From: Plantimonas leprariae | GTDB lineage: Bacteria; Pseudomonadota; Alphaproteobacteria; Rhizobiales; Rhizobiaceae | Assembly: GCF_008802405.1 (NCBI RefSeq) | Contig: NZ_VZDO01000027.1 | Location: 1 to 43,772 of the forward strand | Direction: 5' to 3' | DNA: 43,772 bases | Shown here: in pieces, positions 31,130 to 38,757 of the stretch | How the letters are laid out: each line of letters begins with the position of its first letter | How positions within the stretch are numbered: the first letter of the stretch is position 1 | Position numbers and translations under genes: made by a program | Notes under the pieces: model-generated | The model's input: only the letters and a program-made list of their open reading frames with translations | Told to the model about the DNA's origin: nothing | Databases searched by the model: none

Positions 31130-33216
31130 TCCTCGACGAGATCGTAGCCATTCTCGGGCTCGAATACCGGAGCAACGGTGACGCCGCTCGGTTCGAGCGC
31201 GACCTGGATGGCGTCGCGAAGAAGGTGGAGGCCACCTCTCGGGACATCAGCCGCGGGCTGGCCGACTTCGGCGATGGCCTCGTCGAGAAGTTGCGTCCTG
31301 TCGCTCTTGCTCTTGGTGCTGCCGCGACTGCGGCCGGCGTCGCGCTCGGCGAAGGCGTGATCGACGCGTCTTCGCAATGGGAGGGCTTCGAGGCGGCGCT
31401 GACGACGATCGAGGGCAGCTCGGAGAAGGCGAAGGCATCGCTCGACTGGATTTCCGACTTCGCGAAGCAGACGCCGTACGATTTAGCGGGCGTGACGGAC
31501 AGCTTCATCAAGCTCAAGAGCTACGGCCTCGATGCTGCCGACGGGACGCTCAAGACGCTCGGCGACGCCGCCTCGGCGATGAATAAGCCGCTGGATCAGG
31601 CGGTGGAGGCGTTCGCGGACGCAGCATCCTTCCAGTTCGAGAGGCTTCGGGAGTTCGGCATCGTCGCCAGCCAAGAAGGGCAGAAGGTCACCTTCCAGTG
31701 GACGAAGGACGGCAAGACCGTCCGCGAGACGGTGAAGAAGACGGGCGACGAGGTCACCCGCTGGCTGAAGAACAACTTCGAGGGCCGCTTTTCGGGAGCG
31801 ATGCTGCGTCAGTCGAAGACGTTCGGCGGCATGATGTCGAACCTCGGCGACGCGTGGCAAGACTTCCAGCGCCGGATCGGGCGAGGCGGCTTCTTCGACA
31901 CGGTGAAGAACCGGCTGGCGGACCTTCTCGACTGGATCGGCCGGCTCGACGCAAGCGGCAAGCTGGACGAGGTGAGTCGCCGCCTGTCGAACGGCTTCAC
32001 GTGGCTGGCGAACCAGATCACCACCGATGTGCAGAACCTGATCAAGGTGTTCGGCGGCACGGACCTCGAAGGGAAGATCAAACCGTTCCTGACGGTGCTC
32101 GGCCTGCTGTTCGCTCGGATGTTCCCGATCGCCACGGCCTTCAGCGTTGCCGCGCTCGCGGTCGAGGACTGGCTTTCGTACATGGCCGGCGGCGACAGTG
32201 TGATCGGCGACTTCGTGAAGGCGTTGGCGGACTTCCTCGGGGCCGACCCTCAGACGGTGGCCTCGACGCTCGGCGAGATCGCCAAGGCGGCCGGGTGGTT
32301 CGCTGCCGCTGCCGTTGGCCTGACGCTGTTCGCCTCGGCGCTTCGATCGCTGTCCGGGGCGCTCGTGCTGCTCAAGGGCATGCAGTGGGCGGTCGGGCTT
32401 CTCAGTTCGCTGGCGGGCATCAGTTGGACTGGCGCCGCGGCCGGTGCCGCTACAGCCGCTGGAGCGGGGGCTGGCGCGGGCGCCGCAGGCGCAGGAGCGG
32501 CTGGGACTGCCGGGGGCCTCGCCGTCAGTCCTGCGGCCACCGTGGCGACCGGGAGTGCGGTTCTCGGCGCAGCTTCCATGGGCGTCGTCGGTGCCATGGA
32601 CACGAAGAAGCGGCGCGATCTCTACGACACGCCGATGGCTGGTGCGATGGGCGGTGACTTCGCCCTCGGTGCCGCCTTCTTCGACCAGGCACAGGAGAAC
32701 CGCGAAGCCCAGATGGCAGGTCGTGAGGTGGGCGCTCGTGTCCGAGCTTGGTTCCAAAGCGAAGGCGTTCAAAGCCTGATCGGCGGGATGCGCGACGGTC
32801 TGGCGAAGTTCACTCCGGCTCTACCACCTCCTCGCGACGACCTAAACGCCATCGTGGGGCGCAACGAGGCCTTTTCGATCAAGCGCCAGTTCGGCGTCGA
32901 CCCGCAGCGCCTAGCGGAGGTGGCGAAGGCCACGTTGGATATTACGGGCTTCCTCGCTCCTGCGAACGTCGCGAAGGCGATGCTGGCGGACCTCGCCGTC
33001 GGCTTCAACGCCAAGGGCACGCTGGATCTCACGCAGTTCAACGCGGCGGCGGATCAGGCGGAAGCCCGGCTCAAGCGGCTGAACGGCGGGTTGAGCGGAA
33101 GCGGCGGACGGTTCGACGGGCTGGGGCAGTCCGCCGTCCGACCCCGCCCGCTCGTGACGGCTGGCCCCAGCCTGCCAACTCGTCCGGCGGTCGCGCAATC
33201 GCCTGCGAGCCCGTGA
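31126..33216 (+). CDS. Phage tail tape-measure-like protein
   Basis: A 696-residue protein. The N-terminal region fits tape-measure proteins: GLEYRSNGDAARFERDLDGVAKKVEATS, then a helical hydrophobic stretch, then QWEGFEAALTTIEGSSEKAKASLDWISDFAKQTPYDLAGVTDSFIKLKSYGLDA. FGGMMSNLGDAWQDFQRRIG is another family signature. Residues about 436-464 are a low-complexity Gly/Ala run, and hydrophobic helices at about 315-345 and 385-430 could insert into membrane. The open frame extends upstream to 30781, but the ATG at 31126 overlaps the previous stop (ATGA) and starts the conserved part. For a tape measure it is rather short, implying a short tail. Confidence 0.8.
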   Translation: MILDEIVAILGLEYRSNGDAARFERDLDGVAKKVEATSRDISRGLADFGDGLVEKLRPVALALGAAATAAGVALGEGVIDASSQWEGFEAALTTIEGSSEKAKASLDWISDFAKQTPYDLAGVTDSFIKLKSYGLDAADGTLKTLGDAASAMNKPLDQAVEAFADAASFQFERLREFGIVASQEGQKVTFQWTKDGKTVRETVKKTGDEVTRWLKNNFEGRFSGAMLRQSKTFGGMMSNLGDAWQDFQRRIGRGGFFDTVKNRLADLLDWIGRLDASGKLDEVSRRLSNGFTWLANQITTDVQNLIKVFGGTDLEGKIKPFLTVLGLLFARMFPIATAFSVAALAVEDWLSYMAGGDSVIGDFVKALADFLGADPQTVASTLGEIAKAAGWFAAAAVGLTLFASALRSLSGALVLLKGMQWAVGLLSSLAGISWTGAAAGAATAAGAGAGAGAAGAGAAGTAGGLAVSPAATVATGSAVLGAASMGVVGAMDTKKRRDLYDTPMAGAMGGDFALGAAFFDQAQENREAQMAGREVGARVRAWFQSEGVQSLIGGMRDGLAKFTPALPPPRDDLNAIVGRNEAFSIKRQFGVDPQRLAEVAKATLDITGFLAPANVAKAMLADLAVGFNAKGTLDLTQFNAAADQAEARLKRLNGGLSGSGGRFDGLGQSAVRPRPLVTAGPSLPTRPAVAQSPASP

Positions 33217-33698
33217 TGACGATCCACGTCACCGCCCGCGTCGAACACAAGAGCCCCGGCAAGCTGAAGGCGGCGCTGCGGGCGCTGCATGCCCTGGGCC
33301 GTGGCCCTCGACAGGTGAAGGTCGGCTTTCCGGCCGGCAAGGCGAACAGCGACATTGTCGCCCGTGCTACGTTCAACGAGTTCGGCACCCGCACCATTCC
33401 CGAGCGCCCGTTCATGCGCAACGCGATGCGGGCGAACTGGGAGAAGTACCGGAAGGCAATGGAAGCTGCGGCGCGGGAGATCGTCGACGTAGCGAAGGGT
33501 GGCGGGAGTCCTGCCGCGTCCACCCGGAAGGTGCTCGGACGGCTCGGCGCGCTCGCGCAAGGCGACATCCAGTCGGAGATCACCTCGCTTTCCAGCCCGC
33601 CGAACGCCCCGTCCACGGTCCGGCAGAAGGGCTCCAGCAAGCCCCTCATCGACACCGGCGAGATGCGGTCGAAGGTGACTTGGAAGGTCGAGGAATGA
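33216..33698 (+). CDS. HK97-gp10-like phage tail/head-joining protein
   Basis: A 160-residue protein. VKVGFPAGKANSDIVARATFNEFGTRTIPERPFMRNAMRANWEKY is the typical core of gp10-type minor tail or neck proteins, with the EFGT and IPxRPFxR motifs. The C-terminal part SKPLIDTGEMRSKVTWKVE is also found in such proteins. It overlaps the tape-measure stop (TGATG) and ends the plus-strand tail operon. No tail tube, sheath, baseplate or capsid gene follows. Confidence 0.75.
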   Translation: MTIHVTARVEHKSPGKLKAALRALHALGRGPRQVKVGFPAGKANSDIVARATFNEFGTRTIPERPFMRNAMRANWEKYRKAMEAAAREIVDVAKGGGSPAASTRKVLGRLGALAQGDIQSEITSLSSPPNAPSTVRQKGSSKPLIDTGEMRSKVTWKVEE

Positions 33699-33706
33699 CC
33701 GAGACT

Positions 33707-34333
33707 TCAGAACTTCGGCAGCTTCGGTATCGCCGCCTTCCGGTCGTCGGCGGGCAGGCTGAAGGTGAAGGCGCTCGCATTCTTGTTCAGGACGACATCG
33801 AGCCTGCGCACGCCCGATGGAACGCCTCGTAGGGCCTCCACGAAAGAACCGAACTTCGTCACTTCGAAGTCCTTGGATTTCTCCAGCATGCTTGCCGTAT
33901 AGGTCCCTTCCTCGTCTTCCGATTGAAGGCTCATCGCCTGCGAAGCGGCCTCTTGCGGTCCCGAGCGATGCATCGTCAGCAGAACATCGACAGTCTGTCC
34001 GGTATTCGATCGTTGCAGCCAGACGGGGAGCCAAGCCTTCGTGCCGTTGACTGCCGTCATCGCAGCGACGGCGTCTTCGCGGTTCTCGAAGATCAGACGG
34101 AAGTTCGTCAGCAGCCCTTCACGGAAGAGAAAGACGTATTCGACGGGCTCGCCTGCGAAGGTCTGGTTCCTGACGCAGAGATTGCCGCTTTCCCCGCACG
34201 GGGTTGCTCCTACCGATTGGACGATTTCCTGGCGCTCGGTTCCATATTCGAAGTTCTGGAAAAGCGCCTCTCCCTCCGCAAAGGCTGCGATGGTGCTTAG
34301 AAGAAGCGTAGCGGCGGCATAGAAGAGGCGCAT
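33707..34333 (-). CDS. Exported protein of unknown function
   Basis: 208 residues with a Sec signal peptide (MRLFYAAATLLLSTIAAFA|EG). The mature protein contains two cysteines close together (TPCGESGNLCVRN), suited to a disulfide, and alternating strands such as EYVFLFREGLLTNFRLIF and VDVLLTMHRSGP. I recognise no family. A longer frame reaches 34387 but would bury the signal peptide. It converges with the gp10-like gene with an 8-base gap and has lower G/C than the chromosome. It may be cargo of the element. Confidence 0.65.
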   Translation of the reverse strand: MRLFYAAATLLLSTIAAFAEGEALFQNFEYGTERQEIVQSVGATPCGESGNLCVRNQTFAGEPVEYVFLFREGLLTNFRLIFENREDAVAAMTAVNGTKAWLPVWLQRSNTGQTVDVLLTMHRSGPQEAASQAMSLQSEDEEGTYTASMLEKSKDFEVTKFGSFVEALRGVPSGVRRLDVVLNKNASAFTFSLPADDRKAAIPKLPKF

Positions 34334-34473
34334 GGGGTCGACGATAGGTTCGGATCTATGAGGACAGCAAGCTTGATCCAAACACATCTCGTAGCCAGCG
34401 GTCAGAAAAAGAGTGAGCTTCGTCGGATCATCAGTGGAACTCGATATCGAACGCTGAAGATCATATCCGCGAT

Positions 34474-35025
34474 TTATCTGCTTTTGCGTTGGCTCTCGCG
34501 CCAGGCTTTCCAGTCGATGGGCTCGCTTTCGACTATCTGAAGATCATCGGGCCCGAGCCGATCGACGAAGAGCACCAAATTCTGGCACGACCAACGGGCG
34601 CTCGGCGCCAGTATGCCGTCAAAGCCAAGGAACTGGGCTGCGTCGCCGATCTCTTGGCAGCGATCGTAGTTGAGCGTTTGGTAGCTGTCGCGGCTGACTC
34701 CCAAGCCTTCTAATGCCTCAAGATCAGCGATCTTTAGAGTGCGGCTCGTGCGCACGCTTAATCGATGCAACATCGAGCGCAGTTTGGAAGGGAAAACCGG
34801 CTGACGACTAAGGTGGAAATGAATTTCGGCGAGCGCGCCGTCGCGCTCTAGTGCGGTGTAGAGCACATCAAAAGTGCCAGGATCCCAGCGTGCACCGGCT
34901 GGGTATCCCTGCAGCACGTCGCGTTCTTCGCGGACGATCCGCCAGACATCACCTTCAAAAGGAATGCCATCATGACTGTCGATGAGGTCAAGCAGTTCAA
35001 GGTCTCGGGCGCGACGGTCTTGCAA
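34474..35025 (-). CDS. RES-domain toxin of a type II toxin-antitoxin pair
   Basis: A 183-residue RES-family protein. Conserved residues are placed as in the family: Arg29 (VWRIV), Arg46 (GARWDPG), Tyr56 and Glu67 (LYTALERDGALAEI), and Ser142 (LAPSARW) with Asn149. RES toxins have an ADP-ribosyltransferase-like fold and degrade NAD+. The start is TTG at 35025; no ATG or GTG is suitably placed. It lies 10 bases after the Xre/ParS antitoxin gene on the same strand. The order antitoxin then toxin matches known Xre-RES pairs. Activity is inferred from the family. Confidence 0.85.
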   Translation of the reverse strand: MQDRRARDLELLDLIDSHDGIPFEGDVWRIVREERDVLQGYPAGARWDPGTFDVLYTALERDGALAEIHFHLSRQPVFPSKLRSMLHRLSVRTSRTLKIADLEALEGLGVSRDSYQTLNYDRCQEIGDAAQFLGFDGILAPSARWSCQNLVLFVDRLGPDDLQIVESEPIDWKAWRESQRKSR

Positions 35026-35035
35026 CGCTTGAGCC

Positions 35036-35374
35036 TTACAGGAATGCCCCGGCGTCGAGCCGCTCGATCACCGCCAGCACGTCTTCAGTTCGATCTGCAT
35101 TGATGAGATCAATCGCTCGCTCGTTGCCGAGCAGGGCATGACGCGAGTGCAGCCACAGCCGCGCCTCGTCCGCAGTGTAGAAGTCCGACAGCCGATCCAC
35201 GACATAGCGCAGATCAGCCATGACCGTCTGCGTATGAAGGTTAGGCGTTCCGTTACCGTGTGACCAGCGCGAGACGGTGGCTGTCGAGACGTTAACAATG
35301 TTCGCGATGTCTTTGCCTTGGAGGCCGCCAAAGGTTCTCAGGTCGTCGAGAATACGGGTGACTGCAGTGGACAT
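35036..35374 (-). CDS. Xre/MbcA/ParS-type antitoxin
   Basis: A 112-residue protein with an N-terminal HTH (GLQGKDIANIVNVSTATVSRWSHG, about residues 17-40) and a C-terminal toxin-binding domain (ALLGNERAIDLINADRTEDVLAVIERLDAGAF). The latter matches the MbcA/ParS domain typical of antitoxins that cap RES toxins. It probably also represses its own operon. Its start is 3 bases after the stop of the unknown 430-residue gene, so all three genes should share one transcript. Confidence 0.88.
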   Translation of the reverse strand: MSTAVTRILDDLRTFGGLQGKDIANIVNVSTATVSRWSHGNGTPNLHTQTVMADLRYVVDRLSDFYTADEARLWLHSRHALLGNERAIDLINADRTEDVLAVIERLDAGAFL

Positions 35375-35377
35375 GGC

Positions 35378-36670
35378 TCAACGCCTTACGTGACTGAGTG
35401 TGACACGCGCGGAGCGTGACCTCTCCGGCGACGCGGCTCGCGGTGCCCCATCAATCGTGCGTCCCAAATCTTCAAGCACCCCATGCATCTTCTCGAGACG
35501 CTCGCTGCTGCGCGTTAACATCTCGACTAAGCTGTCATCTGCTACCTTGAGTTTGGCTGCATTACGGGCCGCCCGTTCGGTTGGCGCGAGTTCCTGATCG
35601 AGGAAATGGCGAACACGGCGGCTATCTGGCACACGTGCGATATCAGCGATCTGCCGGGCACGTTGGCGCAGATAATGTGCTTTTGGATCTTTCAGCATAT
35701 CCTCAAGCCCATGTGGGCAGCAGTGACGGTCGTGGCAGCTAAGCGCCTTGCGTGCCCCTGGCGCGGCCATTAGCGTTTCGAGCTGTTTCACGCTTAGGAG
35801 TCGGTCGACCGCACCGATCAGGACACGTCTTTCACGACCGCCGCCACCGGGCTTCGGTGGCTTAGCCCAATCTGAAGCATCGAAACGTTCCCTTTCCGCA
35901 ACCCCGTGACAAATGCCGCCGGCCGCGCCGAACGCGGCAATCGCAATCGCGGCAAGCCCACCGACCCCATCGGCGACGATCGGCCGGTCGAGGCGAGTGA
36001 AATCGAGCATAGCTGCGATGTACCGGCGCAATCCCATCGGCGTAGCATCGGCGCCGAAGCCCGAGACGCGGAACCATACGCTAGCACAGGGGGTGCCAGT
36101 CAGTCCTGAGATGAAGGCTCGGCGCTGGACCGGGTCGCGCAGTGAGCCGTTTTTGATGTTGAGTTCGTAATGAATGTCGATCTTTGCCCCGCCCTCGGCG
36201 TCGAGAGAGCGTCGCAGCGCTGCAGTAGCATCGCGATCGGTGCCAAATAGAGGGTCGGGTGAGCCTTCGAGAATGTGCGTCGGCGCCAGGACCGCGTGAA
36301 ACCCCTGCGCGACCGCGAAACGCGCGATCTGACCGATCACGTCCCGATTGGCGTTTGCCTTCATATCGTCTGGGCTGAGCACCGCGGAGGGGTTGGCCCA
36401 AGGAGCCTCTCGCGCCGCACCACTAAAACGGCCGAGCGACGAGAGTTCGGCAATGTTGGTATCGAGAATCAGTTCAGCGCCTGCTTCGCGTAAGGACTGG
36501 ATCAACTCCTGCTGTCGACCTGCGGCTGAGGCTTCGATCACGACGCGATCGGGCATAGTCTTGCCTGCGCCAAGAAGCGTCTCAAGCTGACGATGTCCGG
36601 TGGTGCCAACACGCAGAAAATGACCCACAGGGCTCGGTTGCCCGTGCAGGTAGAAGACATTCTCAGCCAT
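35378..36670 (-). CDS. Unknown 430-residue protein leading the Xre-RES operon
   Basis: I do not recognise a named family. Repeated strand-turn motifs suggest a TIM-barrel: RVVIEASAAG (43-52), GFHAVLAPTHILEG (123-136), KIDIHYEL, PIVADGVGGLAAIAIAAFGAAGGICHGVAE (230-259). A Cys/His cluster (Cys312, His313, His316, Cys317, Cys318, His320) is followed by AHYLRQRARQIADI. This layout, a barrel and then a Cys/His cluster, recalls tRNA-guanine transglycosylases, but the exact zinc motif of that family is absent. AGGAGGTGGC precedes the chosen ATG; an upstream ATG adds 7 residues. It heads a three-gene operon with antitoxin and toxin, with a good promoter upstream. Confidence 0.65.
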   Translation of the reverse strand: MAENVFYLHGQPSPVGHFLRVGTTGHRQLETLLGAGKTMPDRVVIEASAAGRQQELIQSLREAGAELILDTNIAELSSLGRFSGAAREAPWANPSAVLSPDDMKANANRDVIGQIARFAVAQGFHAVLAPTHILEGSPDPLFGTDRDATAALRRSLDAEGGAKIDIHYELNIKNGSLRDPVQRRAFISGLTGTPCASVWFRVSGFGADATPMGLRRYIAAMLDFTRLDRPIVADGVGGLAAIAIAAFGAAGGICHGVAERERFDASDWAKPPKPGGGGRERRVLIGAVDRLLSVKQLETLMAAPGARKALSCHDRHCCPHGLEDMLKDPKAHYLRQRARQIADIARVPDSRRVRHFLDQELAPTERAARNAAKLKVADDSLVEMLTRSSERLEKMHGVLEDLGRTIDGAPRAASPERSRSARVTLSHVRR

Positions 36671-36688
36671 TTGCCACCTCCTAGAGAT

Positions 36689-36717
36689 CAATTACGTATC
36701 GATTTCATTCTTGTCAA
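36689..36717 (-). promoter_or_regulatory. Promoter of the three-gene Xre-RES operon
   Basis: On the minus strand there is a perfect -35 TTGACA (36712-36717), a 17-base spacer and a -10-like TAATTG (36689-36694). It lies about 20 bases before the ribosome site of the 430-residue gene. The region is much richer in A/T than its surroundings. CAATTG recurs at both edges, and this could be an antitoxin operator. Confidence 0.6.
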
Positions 36718-36724
36718 TTGGTGA

Positions 36725-37162
36725 AATTACAATGCAATCGCATCTCTGAAAGTTGCCTCTACCCCGTGCTAAGCAGCGTGGCCTGATGAGCGGACGATCA
36801 GTCGGTTTGCATGCCGGACCGGCCGCGTTGGATGTTGGGTTGTCTCAGTTCGATCCGTTTAGAGGAAAAGCGATGCCGACGAAGGCCGCCCATACAAAAT
36901 CACCAGCCTCATCCTTGGTGTCTGTACGATGTCGTCGAAGGCGCAGCGGTGCTCGGCAAAGTGTTGATTGCGATACCGGTCTGAGATCGAAGGTCGGATA
37001 TCGCCCCGCGATGCCCCACCTTGCCCCATACATGCGCCGTATCGCCGCCGTGGCCGGTTTGATTTCTATCAAAGGACAATCGAACGCCGGAAGGCGCACC
37101 ATACGCGTTGCCGCTTTCCAGCCGAACGCCGACCGTGTCGAAGCATCGACAGGAGGCTCACG
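36725..37162. other. Intergenic stretch with a regulatory site
   Basis: About 440 bases between the Xre-RES operon promoter and the small gene at 37163. A long open frame exists but has poor third-position bias and no domain. The notable element is the FNR/FixK-like site at 37059-37072. AGGAGG at 37151-37156 belongs to the next gene. Confidence 0.5.
37059..37072 (+). promoter_or_regulatory. FNR/FixK-type binding site
   Basis: TTGATTTCTATCAA is an exact match to the TTGAT-N4-ATCAA consensus of the FNR/FixK family. It ends 90 bases before the start of the small gene at 37163. No other such site was noticed in the window. Oxygen- or redox-dependent control of that gene is the direct inference. 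Confidence 0.55.
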
Positions 37163-37498
37163 ATGGCAAGGAAAACGCTGACGCAGATCGCGAAGGAGGC
37201 GAGGACGCGGACCGAGAAGTGGCGAGAGGACCGAACCGTCCGAAAGGTGCCGGAGGCGCGCCAGGTGGACAAGGCCGTGCTGATGGCGCTGATCCACCTG
37301 TCGAAGAACGGCGCCGGGATCGCGATCGACGAGCAGCGGTTCGCGGAGGCGCTGCAGCTCGCCGTCCGGCTTCTCGTCGGCTGGCGATGCGACGGAGCGG
37401 AGGCCGTGGCGATGGTCAGGAAGCGGCTTCGGGCGTTCCACGAATCGACCGAGATCGCGGACATGCTCCGACGGCCGACACGCTCCGTCGGCGGCTGA
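37163..37498 (+). CDS. Small unknown protein behind an FNR-like box
   Basis: 111 residues, helical and basic at the N-terminus (MARKTLTQIAKEARTRTEKWRED). The rest is VDKAVLMALIHLSKNGAGIAIDEQRFAEALQLAVRLLVGWRCDGAEAVAMVRKRLRAF, which reads as a three- to four-helix bundle. No family is recognised. AGGAGG is 6 bases upstream of the ATG. The gene stands alone on the plus strand, converging with a frameshifted gene. Third-position bias is strong, so it is a real coding sequence. Confidence 0.7.
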   Translation: MARKTLTQIAKEARTRTEKWREDRTVRKVPEARQVDKAVLMALIHLSKNGAGIAIDEQRFAEALQLAVRLLVGWRCDGAEAVAMVRKRLRAFHESTEIADMLRRPTRSVGG

Positions 37499-37567
37499 CG
37501 CGTCACGCCGTAGGGATTTGCCTCCGCAACACCCCCGTTACTCCCTCATACGCCGTATGCAGACGGA

Positions 37568-37808
37568 TCAGCGGAGGTTCAGCCGCTCCAGCGCCTCGGC
37601 GAACTCGGCATGCATCCGCCAGCGCCGCGGCCGCGATCGGCTTGCTGTCGGAGTGTTCGGGCAGCGAGAGTTCCAGGTAGTGCGCGACGGCGTCCCCGAG
37701 CTTGCCGTAGTGCAGGTTCGCCGAGCCGCGGTCGGTCCCGCTGTCGTCGAGCGAAAGAGGCATGCAGCGATCATCGCAGCGGGAGGTTTCGCGGGCGTTG
37801 AACTGCAT
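37568..37808 (-). pseudogene. Small gene with a frame change near codon 65
   Basis: From ATG 37808 the frame codes well for MQFNARETSRCDDR through SDSKPIAAAALAD, with G/C at most third positions. Just after (about 37612-37622) the G/C-at-third pattern moves by one base to a frame giving MHAEFAEALERLNLR and TGA at 37568-37570. The original frame runs on to 37503 with codon use unlike real genes here. So the gene either carries an indel or uses a +1 frame change. The expected product is about 80 residues with no known domain. It begins 2 bases after the stop of the zinc-ribbon gene and shares its operon. Confidence 0.6.
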
Positions 37809-37810
37809 CG

Positions 37811-38077
37811 TCAGTACCAGCGCCGCGTGCCGGCCGGCGGCGCCCACGGCTCGACGAGATGCCGGTTGATGTCCTGCACCAGCACCCACCGGACGTAGGT
37901 CGCGCGTTCGCCGCAGCTCAGGCAGCGCCAGCGCAGTTCCTCGACCTCGCCGCCCGGCGCGATGTAGCCATAGAGGTCGTGAGCGAGATGCAGCCGGTCG
38001 ACCCCGCACGGACAGCGCACCCGGATCGCCAGACCCTTTCGCATGCCCTCTGCGAAGTCCCGTATCCGATGCACCAT
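37811..38077 (-). CDS. Small zinc-ribbon-like protein
   Basis: An 88-residue protein with two cysteine pairs, Cys22-x-Cys24 (RCPCGV) and Cys52-x-x-Cys55 (RCLSCG), about 28 residues apart. This is the spacing of a zinc ribbon. The aromatic and basic C-terminus (INRHLVEPWAPPAGTRRWY) might contact nucleic acid or protein. No family name can be given. A LexA-type site lies 28 bases before its start, and it is the first gene of a two-gene minus-strand unit with the frameshifted gene. Confidence 0.65.
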   Translation of the reverse strand: MVHRIRDFAEGMRKGLAIRVRCPCGVDRLHLAHDLYGYIAPGGEVEELRWRCLSCGERATYVRWVLVQDINRHLVEPWAPPAGTRRWY

Positions 38078-38104
38078 TCCCGTTCGCCCCGATTCAACGG
38101 ATGA

Positions 38105-38119
38105 GAACAGAATAGGAAC
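38105..38119. promoter_or_regulatory. LexA-type (SOS) box
   Basis: GAAC-AGAATAG-GAAC is a direct repeat with a 7-base spacer, the LexA site form known from alphaproteobacteria (GAAC-N7-GAAC, read GTTC-N7-GTTC on the other strand). It lies 28 bases before the zinc-ribbon gene on the minus strand and 63 bases before the plus-strand gene at 38182. It could control either or both. Confidence 0.5.
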
Positions 38120-38181
38120 ATTTTCTCGACGTCGAGCCTTTCCATCGGCATCATGGGACAGGCGAATCAGGAGAGGCGCAG

Positions 38182-38382
38182 ATGTCGAGACTGGCCGAAC
38201 GGGTGACGGAGCTGCCGTTCAACGACGATCTGGAGGCAGCGGTCGACGAGGTTCTGCGGTTGTCAGGCGGCGACGCGCGCACCGCGGTCCGAGCCGTGCT
38301 GCTCGGCCAGCGCAGCATCGTCGAAAGCTACTCCAGCCTGATCTCGACCGGCTACGCCCGCACGGGAGCGCGGCCATGCTGA
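38182..38382 (+). CDS. Small helical unknown protein
   Basis: 66 residues, mostly helical: LAERVTELPFNDDLEAAVDEVLRLSGGDARTAVRAVLLGQRSIVESYSSLISTGYARTG. GGAGAGG precedes the ATG. The pattern is familiar from short conserved alphaproteobacterial proteins, but I cannot name a family. It overlaps the DUF3572 gene start by 7 bases, so the two are probably translated together. Confidence 0.65.
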   Translation: MSRLAERVTELPFNDDLEAAVDEVLRLSGGDARTAVRAVLLGQRSIVESYSSLISTGYARTGARPC

Positions 38383-38675
38383 TGTTTCCGAAGCCCGGCC
38401 AGGCAGCAGCGACCGCCGCGCCGGAGCGCGATCCACAGAGGATCGCGATCGACGCGCTCGGCTTCGTCGCCGGCCGCGACGAGCTGGTGCGCCGCTTCCT
38501 GGACGTGACGGGGCTGGAAGTCGGCCATTTGCGCGCCGCGGCAGCCGAGCCGACGTTCTTCGTCGGGCTGCTCGACTTCCTCCTGGCGAACGAGGCGGAC
38601 CTGATGGACTTCGCCGGTGCCGCCGGGCTGGATCCTGCCGAGATCGGACGGGCGCGGGAGGCGTTGGCGAGTTAA
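38376..38675 (+). CDS. DUF3572 protein
   Basis: A 99-residue protein. From residue 20 on it matches the DUF3572 pattern: AIDALGFVAGRDELVRRFLDVTGLEVGHLRAAAAEPTFFVGLLDFLLANEADLMDFAGAAGLDP. The family is small, all-helical, of unknown function and almost confined to alphaproteobacteria. ATG 38376 overlaps the preceding gene; ATG 38382 two codons later is possible. A longer frame begins at 38043 but lacks family character. It is usually a chromosomal gene, so its presence here may mark old host DNA or a captured copy. Confidence 0.8.
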   Translation: MLMFPKPGQAAATAAPERDPQRIAIDALGFVAGRDELVRRFLDVTGLEVGHLRAAAAEPTFFVGLLDFLLANEADLMDFAGAAGLDPAEIGRAREALAS

Positions 38676-38757
38676 GCCGAACTCGCGCAACGACCGACGA
38701 AATCGACTGACGCCAGCGTGCGTCGTCAGCTATCGTTGTGCGGACAGGAGAACCTGC

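Noticed and set aside
36753-37181. A 142-codon plus-strand open frame before the gene at 37163
   Set aside because: No ribosome site, poor codon bias and no domain; it also runs into the following gene.
37503-37808. The original long frame of the small minus-strand gene to its stop at 37503
   Set aside because: After about codon 65 its codons lose G/C at the third position while the neighbouring frame gains it, so the last 36 codons are unlikely to be real.
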